Positions 1-5,544 of a stretch of 5,544 nt of DNA are shown one piece after another. The stretch is from Bacteroidales bacterium (GTDB taxonomy: Bacteria; Bacteroidota; Bacteroidia; Bacteroidales; ML635J-15). Location: positions 1-5,544 of the forward strand of contig JAQVEY010000185.1 in the NCBI GenBank assembly GCA_028697515.1, read 5' to 3'. Both the position numbers and the translations under genes were made by a program. The notes below the pieces were generated by a model. That model was not told the DNA's origin. It saw nothing but the letters and a program-made list of their open reading frames with translations, and searched no databases. Every line of letters begins with the position of its first letter. The first letter of the stretch is position 1.

Positions 1-669
1 AAAAGATGCAGGAAGCTGTTTTAAGCTTTCAAATCCATTTGTGTCATTCCAAACTCCGGGAATAAATATTGCTACAATCATCAAAATTATAACAATAAAT
101 TGGATAAAATCTGTAACAATAACTCCCGATAATCCTGCAAATGCTGTGTAGAAGATAACAACCACAAAAGAAATTCCAGCAGCCCAAACATAACCAACGT
201 TAAAAGCATAATGTAGGAGAGTTGCCATACCTACAAATTGAGCAGCAGTAAGGAAAAAGAAGATCAAAATATTTATTCCACTAATAAGACCTGAAAAAGC
301 TTTTGGAAAGCTGGACAACTTATGATTTTTTAAATATGATTTATTAAGAAACTCTGCAAATGAGTAGATATTTCTTTCGACTCCAATTTTACGAATTTTT
401 GCAGCAAAAAAGTATAAGATGAAAAACCCGATAACATAGGATATCCCAATTGCAATTGCAGCAAATCCTGAAGCGTATCCCATGGCAATTAATCCCATAC
501 TTACTCCACCGCCAACAAAAGTTGCAAGAGTTGTAAATACCAGTGGAAGTAATTTTGTTTTACGGTTATTTATAAGATATCCGTCAAAGTCTTTCTTACG
601 GATATATTTTAGTGTTAAAACTACTAAAAGTATTGTATAAATCCCAATCCAGAATGCGAACCAGTTCAT
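1..669 (-). CDS. Sodium:solute symporter (SSS family), N-terminal part, cut by window edge
   Basis: The frame is open from an ATG at 669-667 to the left edge and gives 223 residues, under half of the usual 450-550 for the family, so the C-terminal half lies outside. The product is an inner-membrane secondary transporter that should couple Na+ entry to solute uptake; the substrate cannot be told. Visible are hydrophobic helices at about residues 3-22, 43-65, 70-90, 125-152, 158-178 and 185-205. The second helix carries the glycine-rich segment FVGGGVSMG (51-59), typical of the broken first core helix of this fold. The helix near 186 carries the family signature TDFIQ (186-190) following AGLSG. 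The start is preceded by AT-rich sequence without a Shine-Dalgarno motif, as is normal in Bacteroidota. It lies on the same strand as the helicase gene upstream but 165 bases away with its own candidate promoter, so it is probably a separate unit. The family call is firm, the substrate unknown. Confidence 0.9.
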   Translation of the reverse strand, partial: MNWFAFWIGIYTILLVVLTLKYIRKKDFDGYLINNRKTKLLPLVFTTLATFVGGGVSMGLIAMGYASGFAAIAIGISYVIGFFILYFFAAKIRKIGVERNIYSFAEFLNKSYLKNHKLSSFPKAFSGLISGINILIFFFLTAAQFVGMATLLHYAFNVGYVWAAGISFVVVIFYTAFAGLSGVIVTDFIQFIVIILMIVAIFIPGVWNDTNGFESLKQLPASF

Positions 670-690
670 GATAATAATAATTTAATATTG

Positions 691-726
691 CAAAAATATA
701 AAATTCTATTAAAAGACTTGGACAAA
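691..726 (-). promoter_or_regulatory. Candidate Bacteroidota-type promoter for the symporter gene
   Basis: On the minus strand, 698-691 reads TATTTTTG, a full match to the Bacteroidota -7 consensus TAnnTTTG. A TTTG at 726-723 could serve as the -33 element, but the spacer is 24 bases, slightly longer than the usual 17-23. Transcription would start near 684 and leave a leader of about 15 bases before the ATG. The rest of 670-834 is AT-rich intergenic DNA in which I see no gene. Confidence 0.4.
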
Positions 727-834
727 CAATTTATATAGGATAATTAATTGAGTAAAATACTTAAAGTTTGTATTTTAAACAGACTTGTAAATTTAATCTA
801 GGATTGAATTAATTAAATGTTTTTATAGATATTT

Positions 835-2610
835 CTATCTTCCCCATTTTCCACTATTCCTACTTCTGCTGTCTTTGTCGTCGTTTCGTTTTTTGAATCC
901 ACCACTGTTGTCGTCACGTCTTTTAAATCCGCCACGCTCATTACCTCCTTTGTTAAAACCACCGGATTTTCGTCCGCTATCATTTTTAACTTCTACTTTA
1001 AGTCTCTTTCCTGCATATCTTTTATTATTAAAAGCCTTAATAATCTGATCTTCTACAGCAGAATCCATTTCAAAGAAAGTGTAACCTGAAAGAATTTCAA
1101 TTTTGCCAATTTCTGCTCCGGCAAGACTATCATTACTATTTATGAGATCCATTAACTTTAATTTTGTCAAACCATCTTTTTCTCCAAGTGTAAGAAAGAA
1201 TTTGGTAAATCTCATATTACCGTTATCGCGACGGCGGCTTCCTTTATCTCGGGTTGAAAATGAGTCTTTGTCTGATTTCTCACTAATATTCAAATCTGGT
1301 GCATTTTTGTAATAAGTCAGAAAACGATTAAACTCAACCGAAACAAATCTTTTTATCAGTTCATCTCTGTCAATCCAATTTAGTTTATCCAATATTACAG
1401 GTAAGAAGTCGTGAATCTGATTGTCAATATCTTCAATTTTTTCAATTTTATCAATCATATTCATTAATTGCTTCATGCATATTTCTTTACCTTCAGGAAC
1501 TTGTTTGCGATTAATTGGTCTTTTTAATGTTTTTTCTATTTCGCGAATTTTATGAAGTTCTTTGGAATGAACGATAGATACAGATTCACCTTTTTTGCCT
1601 GCTCTACCTGTACGACCACTTCTATGAATATAAACCTCACGTTCGTCTGGTAAGTTGTAATTAATAATATGAGTAAGATTATTAACATCTAAACCACGTG
1701 CAGCAACGTCTGTAGCAACAAGCAATTGAAGGTGTCCACTCCTAAATTTTTGCATTACATGATCGCGTTGTGCCTGAGATAAATCCCCATGCAAAGCGTC
1801 AGCATTATATCCGTCTTCAATTAGTTTGTCAGCAATTTCCTGAGTCTCTTTACGAGTACGACAAAAAACAATACCGTAAACATCAGGATTTATGTCAGCA
1901 ATACGTTTTAATGCCAGATATCGGTTTTTTGCATTTACCAAATAATAAAAATGCTCTACATTTTCTGCACCCGAGTTTTTGTTTCCTACAGAAATTTCAG
2001 TAGGATTTTTCATATAATTCTCAGCAATCTTCATTATTTCGGGAGGCATAGTAGCTGAAAATAGCAAAGTTTGCTTTTCTTTTGGTGTTGTCTCAAGAAT
2101 CAAATCAATATCTTCTTTGAATCCCATATTTAGCATTTCGTCGGCTTCGTCAAGAACCAAAAACGAGATTTTGTCAATTTTTAAAACTTTTCTCTTTATT
2201 AAATCCAATACTCTTCCAGGAGTTCCAGCAATTATATGAGCTCCTTTTTTAAGATCGCGAATTTGATTTTCAGTTGAAGCTCCGCCATAAACCGCAACAA
2301 TACGAACTTCGGGAATATATTTAGAATAATTCGTCATATCTTTTGCAATCTGAACGCACAACTCACGCGTTGGACTTATAATTATACATTGAGTATGGTT
2401 ATTCTTATAATTTATTTGTTGTAAAATAGGCAATCCAAAGGCAGCAGTTTTTCCTGTACCAGTTTGTGCAAGTCCAACTAGATCTTGTTTTGTATCAAGT
2501 AGATGCGGGATTACTTTTTCTTGTATTGGAGTAGGCGTAATAAAATCCAATTCTTTTATAGCTGCAAGAATATCTTCGCTTAGTCCGTAATTTTCAAATG
2601 TGTTTGTCAT
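835..2610 (-). CDS. DEAD-box ATP-dependent RNA helicase with DbpA-type RNA-binding domain
   Basis: This 591-residue cytoplasmic enzyme unwinds or remodels RNA using ATP. Relatives of the DeaD/CsdA and DbpA type act in ribosome assembly, cold adaptation and mRNA turnover. All helicase motifs are present and intact: Q motif around TPTPIQ (25-30), motif I AQTGTGKT (48-55), Ia PTREL (80-84), Ib TPGR (130-133), II DEAD (154-157), III SAT (185-187), IV IVFCRTR (247-253), V ATDVAARGLD (299-308) and VI HRSGRTGR (329-336). After a linker, residues 466-540 read as a DbpA RNA-binding domain (RFTKFFLTLGEKDG at its start). The tail (545-591) is basic and disordered, with three GGF-containing repeats (GGFNKGG, GGFKRRDD, GGFKKRNDD), a likely non-specific RNA tether. 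The ATG at 2610 gives the expected Q-motif spacing and sits about 18 bases past a -7 box. Bacteroidota carry several paralogues, so I assign no symbol. Confidence 0.97.
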   Translation of the reverse strand: MTNTFENYGLSEDILAAIKELDFITPTPIQEKVIPHLLDTKQDLVGLAQTGTGKTAAFGLPILQQINYKNNHTQCIIISPTRELCVQIAKDMTNYSKYIPEVRIVAVYGGASTENQIRDLKKGAHIIAGTPGRVLDLIKRKVLKIDKISFLVLDEADEMLNMGFKEDIDLILETTPKEKQTLLFSATMPPEIMKIAENYMKNPTEISVGNKNSGAENVEHFYYLVNAKNRYLALKRIADINPDVYGIVFCRTRKETQEIADKLIEDGYNADALHGDLSQAQRDHVMQKFRSGHLQLLVATDVAARGLDVNNLTHIINYNLPDEREVYIHRSGRTGRAGKKGESVSIVHSKELHKIREIEKTLKRPINRKQVPEGKEICMKQLMNMIDKIEKIEDIDNQIHDFLPVILDKLNWIDRDELIKRFVSVEFNRFLTYYKNAPDLNISEKSDKDSFSTRDKGSRRRDNGNMRFTKFFLTLGEKDGLTKLKLMDLINSNDSLAGAEIGKIEILSGYTFFEMDSAVEDQIIKAFNNKRYAGKRLKVEVKNDSGRKSGGFNKGGNERGGFKRRDDNSGGFKKRNDDKDSRSRNSGKWGR

Positions 2611-2627
2611 ATAATATTTTCAAGGCG

Positions 2628-2635
2628 CAAAAGTA
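2628..2635 (-). promoter_or_regulatory. -7 promoter box of the helicase gene
   Basis: On the minus strand 2635-2628 reads TACTTTTG, a full match to TAnnTTTG. It implies a start of transcription near 2622 and a short leader of about 12 bases before the ATG at 2610. No TTG lies at the usual 17-23 base distance upstream; the closest is TTAG at 2660-2657 with a 21-base spacer, so the -33 element is weak or absent. Confidence 0.55.
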
Positions 2636-2691
2636 CTACAAATTATTGAGATGAGGCTAATTTATTATCAGGATAGATATTAATGGTAATA

Positions 2692-2719
2692 TTGGATATA
2701 TCAAATAATCATAATTTTG
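2692..2719 (+). promoter_or_regulatory. Bacteroidota-type promoter for the pseudokinase/GldM-like gene
   Basis: TTG at 2692-2694, a 17-base spacer and TAATTTTG at 2712-2719 together fit the -33/-7 arrangement TTG-N17-23-TAnnTTTG. Transcription would start near 2726, giving a leader of about 45 bases to the ATG at 2771. A second -7-like box, TATTTTTG, lies at 2751-2758, but its nearest TTG (2733-2735) is only 15 bases upstream. The region is divergent with the helicase promoter, and the two -7 boxes are about 77 bases apart. Confidence 0.5.
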
Positions 2720-2770
2720 TACAATTACAATTTTGAATGAATTGTTTTATTATTTTTGAAAGAAAAAGCA

Positions 2771-4210
2771 ATGAATAATAGACTAACAGCTAACGGAATA
2801 AAACTTGTTAAAATGATTGATGAGGATGAAGCAACAATGTATTGGTATGCTAAGAATCCACAAGATAACGTAATAGTCGTACGAATTCTAAAACCTGAAT
2901 TTGCAAAGACTAGTGATGTTGTAGAAGAATTTAAAGCTGAGATTAAATCAGCAATTGTTAACAATAACAAAAATGACTCAATTGAAATATTTGATGATCA
3001 GATTGATGGCTTGTCTTGTGCAGTAATGATTTTTAAGAATTATTCTAAATTTGAAAAAACTGAAGAAAACAATTTGAACGAAATTGATAAAATTGAAGGA
3101 GAGATTAATTTTCTTAAATCAACTCATTATAAATCTGAGTTTTTAGGCATAAACAAAACACTAAAAACTAGTCTTTTTAAAGTATTATTACAAAATAAGA
3201 AAATTATACTGTTGTTTTCGATTGTAATAATTTTAGTTATTGTTATCACTGCAATAGTTACATCAAGTTTGACAAAGAAAAAGACAGATAATGAGTATGT
3301 AGCCGTTATTAATGAAAATCTTGAATTTACTTTAGCAACCTTGTATGAGAAATCAATGAATATTTATAATACAATTGATGCTAAAAGTTTTGAATATCCA
3401 GGTAAGTACAATTTATTATTAGAGAAGGTTAGAAAAATCGAAGATGAAACCAATAAGTTTTTAGAATTTATTATTTTAATGAAAGAAGATATTATTTCAG
3501 AATGTGGAGGTTTTGACCATAATTACTCGTTCTCCATGCTGGATAAGAATAATTTTGGAGCAGCGAAACAAATTGTAAAAACAAGTGATGAACTGGATGA
3601 AATGCTAACAGAATACAGGGCCTTATTATTCGGTTTTATTAGTGATACTAGTTTGATAGAAAATAAGATGATAAACTGGAATTTAAACTACTTAAACAGT
3701 TTGATAAACTACGATGAAAGGATAAATTCAAAACTTTTATACGAAGGTATGCCTTCAATTGCAACTATTAACCTGTTAACTCAATTACAAATCAAAATAA
3801 GGTTAGTAGAAATAGAATCATTACAATTCTTGTTAGAAGAAACCGAAAGGATGGATTTTAGAATTAATAAGCTAAGTGCATTTGTTTCCTCTCCAAAAAC
3901 TGTGTTAAGACCAGGAGAATTTTATGAGGCTAAAATCGGTATGGAAGCTATTGATACTATGATGAGACCGATTGTATATATAACTTATTCAAAACCATAT
4001 TATGATTCTGTACTAATGAACGATTATTGCTATTACAAGTTGATGAGTGGTCAAAAATATGACACTGTTTCAATGGATTTGGAAAGTAATAGAATATTGA
4101 AGTTAAAATGTACAACACCAGGGAAATATAATTATGGTGGTTTGATATTATTTAGATCTAATCTTGGAGATGTTTGGCTACCTTATAGCGGCTCATACAC
4201 AGTTTTGTAG
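2771..4210 (+). CDS. Membrane protein: degenerate kinase N-lobe, one TM helix, GldM/PorM-like periplasmic D1-D2
   Basis: The product has 479 residues from the ATG at 2771. Residues 1-95 align with the N-lobe of PknB-type kinases. The glycine-loop position reads IDEDEATMYWYAK (16-28), with every glycine replaced. The VAIK position reads VVRIL, with Arg38 for the ATP-binding Lys. Glu57 in FKAEIK sits the canonical 19 residues on, as the helix-C glutamate. A strand and hinge-like end follow (DGLSCAVMIF, 79-88). No C-lobe exists: no HRD, DFG or APE. A polar linker leads to one TM helix (145-167, flanked by Lys), placing the N-lobe in the cytoplasm. Residues about 175-372 resemble the helical D1 of GldM (ECGGFD at 244, W303, GMPSIATINLLTQLQIKIRLVE at about 326-347, given here in parts: GMPSIAT, LLTQLQ, IRLVEIES). 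Residues 373-479 resemble its Ig-like D2 (PGEFYEAKI, PGKYNYGG, terminal SYTV). GldM domains D3-D4 are absent. Catalysis is very unlikely; a scaffold or sensor role at the type IX secretion machinery is inferred. A TTG at 2756 would add five residues but overlaps a -7-like box, so the ATG is preferred. Confidence 0.8.
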   Translation: MNNRLTANGIKLVKMIDEDEATMYWYAKNPQDNVIVVRILKPEFAKTSDVVEEFKAEIKSAIVNNNKNDSIEIFDDQIDGLSCAVMIFKNYSKFEKTEENNLNEIDKIEGEINFLKSTHYKSEFLGINKTLKTSLFKVLLQNKKIILLFSIVIILVIVITAIVTSSLTKKKTDNEYVAVINENLEFTLATLYEKSMNIYNTIDAKSFEYPGKYNLLLEKVRKIEDETNKFLEFIILMKEDIISECGGFDHNYSFSMLDKNNFGAAKQIVKTSDELDEMLTEYRALLFGFISDTSLIENKMINWNLNYLNSLINYDERINSKLLYEGMPSIATINLLTQLQIKIRLVEIESLQFLLEETERMDFRINKLSAFVSSPKTVLRPGEFYEAKIGMEAIDTMMRPIVYITYSKPYYDSVLMNDYCYYKLMSGQKYDTVSMDLESNRILKLKCTTPGKYNYGGLILFRSNLGDVWLPYSGSYTVL

Positions 4211-4279
4211 TGAAATATAATATAAAGATTGAGTAATTATACTAATAAACAGATGAGGATAAGCTTATGTGTTAGAGTC

Positions 4280-5449
4280 TCATTTCATGTGATTGGTTAA
4301 CAATTTATTAATCATGCATTCATGTTTATCGTTATTAACATATATATTGTTTAATATTCGTAAAATATCAGAATCGTTAATACTTCCAAAACTTTTTTCT
4401 ATAAAGGGGCAAGGCTTTACGTTGCCGGCAGGATCAATGTAAATAAATAGTTTTCCACCAACGCAACCTCGTTTTGCTTCCCATAAATCGGGCGAATATG
4501 TGATTGGTAGATTTTTATAATCGGATAATTTCTGATTTTCTGTTGTTAGCTTTTCCAATTGCTTAAAATCAGACAAATTAAAACTACTGTACTCGTCATT
4601 TAATACATGATGCATTTGCCTTGGAGTATAGCAATTGATGAAATGTGCCCCTTGCTGTCCAGCAAAATCGATGAAATTTTTGAAATCTTTGCCTTGCAAT
4701 AGCGTTTTGCCAAAAACACAATCTATGGCTACTAGAAGTCCAGTTCTATTGGCTGCCTTTATTGCTTCAGTAGCATAAGAAAAAGCTTTTGGAGTTCCTT
4801 TTACCGAATCAATTTGTTCCGCATTTATAGAATCGAGAGAAATCATTACCCCTTTTAGTCCTAAATCTTTCAGAATAGATAGCTTTTCAATGCTAAGTTG
4901 ATATCCAGTGGAAAGTAACCAGAATCTGGTTTTACTTGTTCTAAATTTTTGTAAAATCTTAGTCAAATCGTTCCATCTCATCATTGGCTCTCCACCCGAT
5001 AGGTAAATGCTTGTTATTCCTTTTTCAATCAGACTTTCGATTGTAGCGATAATTGTTTCAATGCTTAGTCTTTCTTCTTGTGTGTGCAGATCGGAATTGT
5101 AACAATACTTGCATTTAAAAGGGCACTTTGATGTAATGCAAACAATTGCAAAAACAAGTTGTGGCTGTTTACTGTGATTTATCCATTCAATATCTCTTAA
5201 GACATTTTCGATAAAGTCTTTTGAATTTACCGGTGGCATATCAGGAACTGCAATTATTTCACCATCAGCAATTACATATCTATTCGGATTGGTTTTAAAA
5301 AGGCATCTGCTATCTTTAAAGTAGTTTTTTATTTCCTCGAAAGCTTTTAAAAAACCAAAATAGGCAAACGCGTTAATGTATAATCGAATTGCAACTTGCA
5401 AGTCTATCCACTTTTTGCGAAAACCATATATGAATTTTGTTTCTGACAT
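4280..5449 (-). CDS. Radical SAM enzyme with C-terminal twitch-type auxiliary cluster motif
   Basis: This 389-residue protein should cleave S-adenosylmethionine reductively at a [4Fe-4S] cluster held by Cys109, Cys113 and Cys116 (CPFKCKYC, the CX3CX2C motif). The SAM-binding GGEP lies at 152-155 after strand IYLS, and later barrel strands show as LLSTG (178-182) and VMISLDS (201-207). The C-terminal part carries Cys329, then GX4C ending at Cys347 (CX12GX4C), then Cys378. This is the twitch pattern, a shortened SPASM, expected to bind one auxiliary cluster. The full SPASM CX2CX5CX3C segment is missing. About 100 residues precede the cluster motif, longer than usual, with an amphipathic aromatic-rich start (8-45) and the stretch NRYVIADGEIIAVPD (56-70). 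The start ATG shares one base with the stop of the preceding gene (TAATG), implying translational coupling in an operon. The substrate is unknown; peptide, sugar or small-molecule chemistry are all possible. Confidence 0.9.
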   Translation of the reverse strand: MSETKFIYGFRKKWIDLQVAIRLYINAFAYFGFLKAFEEIKNYFKDSRCLFKTNPNRYVIADGEIIAVPDMPPVNSKDFIENVLRDIEWINHSKQPQLVFAIVCITSKCPFKCKYCYNSDLHTQEERLSIETIIATIESLIEKGITSIYLSGGEPMMRWNDLTKILQKFRTSKTRFWLLSTGYQLSIEKLSILKDLGLKGVMISLDSINAEQIDSVKGTPKAFSYATEAIKAANRTGLLVAIDCVFGKTLLQGKDFKNFIDFAGQQGAHFINCYTPRQMHHVLNDEYSSFNLSDFKQLEKLTTENQKLSDYKNLPITYSPDLWEAKRGCVGGKLFIYIDPAGNVKPCPFIEKSFGSINDSDILRILNNIYVNNDKHECMINKLLTNHMK

Positions 5450-5544
5450 TATCTAAGATTTGTTTCAAAAACTGCATACTGACTATCTGGAACCACTTTT
5501 TCGCCGCAGATTCTTTCAATATATTTAATAGCCATATTAATGCT
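5449..5544 (-). CDS. C-terminal end of an unrecognised protein upstream of the radical SAM gene
   Basis: On the minus strand a frame is open from the right edge and ends at TAA (5451-5449), giving 31 residues. The end of the protein includes IKYIERICGEKVV and finishes VFETNLR. It is too short to assign a family. The evidence that it is coding is the clean open frame, the ordinary amino-acid mix and the one-base overlap of its stop with the ATG of the radical SAM gene, a typical operon junction. It is likely a partner in the same pathway. Confidence 0.65.
   Translation of the reverse strand, partial: SINMAIKYIERICGEKVVPDSQYAVFETNLR

Noticed and set aside
827..840. Possible terminator hairpin of the helicase gene (AGATA-GAAA-TATCT on the minus strand).
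   Set aside because: The stem has only five pairs, is AT-rich, overlaps the stop codon and is not followed by a U-run.
1103..1312. Open frame on the plus strand inside the helicase gene.
   Set aside because: It is antisense to the linker and RNA-binding part of an intact helicase, has a serine/leucine-rich composition with no recognisable motif, and has no promoter or start context of its own.
1770..2003. Open frame on the plus strand opposite helicase motifs IV-V.
   Set aside because: It lies wholly opposite conserved helicase coding sequence, and its composition is what complementary codons would give.
2727..2750. Hairpin ACAATT-TTGAATG-AATTGT followed by T-rich sequence in the leader of the GldM-like gene, considered as an attenuator.
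   Set aside because: A six-pair stem with a single GC pair is too weak, and such pairings are common by chance in this AT-rich DNA.
2725..2970. Open frame on the minus strand opposite the start of the kinase-like gene.
   Set aside because: It is hydrophobic only because it reads the complement of an acidic, Asn-rich coding region. The plus-strand frame is far longer and has domain structure.
4211..4279. Search for a bidirectional terminator between the convergent genes; a 10-base palindrome (ATAAGCTTAT) lies at 4259-4268.
   Set aside because: The palindrome has no loop, and no GC-rich stem with a T-run is visible on either strand. The only longer pairing, ATGAG with CTCAT, has five pairs around a 20-base loop.
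1..5544. CRISPR arrays, tRNA or rRNA genes, insertion sequences and direct repeats.
   Set aside because: No spaced repeats, cloverleaf-like segments, transposase motifs or terminal inverted repeats were seen on either strand.

Overview
The window looks like a piece of a low-GC Bacteroidota chromosome. Four things point there. Shine-Dalgarno sequences are absent ahead of the starts. Boxes of the Bacteroidota sigma-factor type (TAnnTTTG) precede three genes. The DEAD-box helicase has a Gly/Arg-rich tail. One gene encodes a protein whose periplasmic part resembles GldM/PorM, the motor and stalk protein of the type IX secretion and gliding machinery, which is confined to this phylum. The exact genus cannot be read from the sequence.

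Layout, left to right. Bases 1-669 (minus) hold the N-terminal 223 residues of a sodium:solute symporter that runs off the left edge. Bases 670-834 are an AT-rich intergenic stretch with a probable -7 box for the symporter. Bases 835-2610 (minus) encode a complete DEAD-box RNA helicase with a DbpA-type RNA-binding domain and a basic glycine-rich tail. Bases 2611-2770 form a divergent promoter region. Bases 2771-4210 (plus) encode the unusual protein of the window. Bases 4211-4279 are a short convergent gap with no clear terminator. Bases 4280-5449 (minus) encode a radical SAM enzyme with a C-terminal twitch-type cysteine pattern. Its start overlaps by one base the stop of an upstream gene, of which only the last 31 codons are in the window (5449-5544, minus).

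The centre of interest is the 479-residue protein at 2771-4210. Its cytoplasmic N-terminus aligns by eye, almost without gaps, with the N-lobe of a PknB-type Ser/Thr kinase. The glycine loop has lost all its glycines, the VAIK lysine is arginine, and the entire C-lobe is missing. One transmembrane helix follows, then a periplasmic region that reads as the first two domains (helical D1 and Ig-like D2) of GldM. I know of no described protein with this arrangement. It suggests a membrane-spanning adaptor or sensor linking a non-catalytic kinase fold in the cytoplasm to type IX secretion or gliding components in the envelope. The domain reading comes from pattern recognition; the function is inference.

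The neighbours show no evident functional tie to this gene. The helicase and symporter are housekeeping-type genes. The radical SAM enzyme belongs to a separate minus-strand operon entering from the right.
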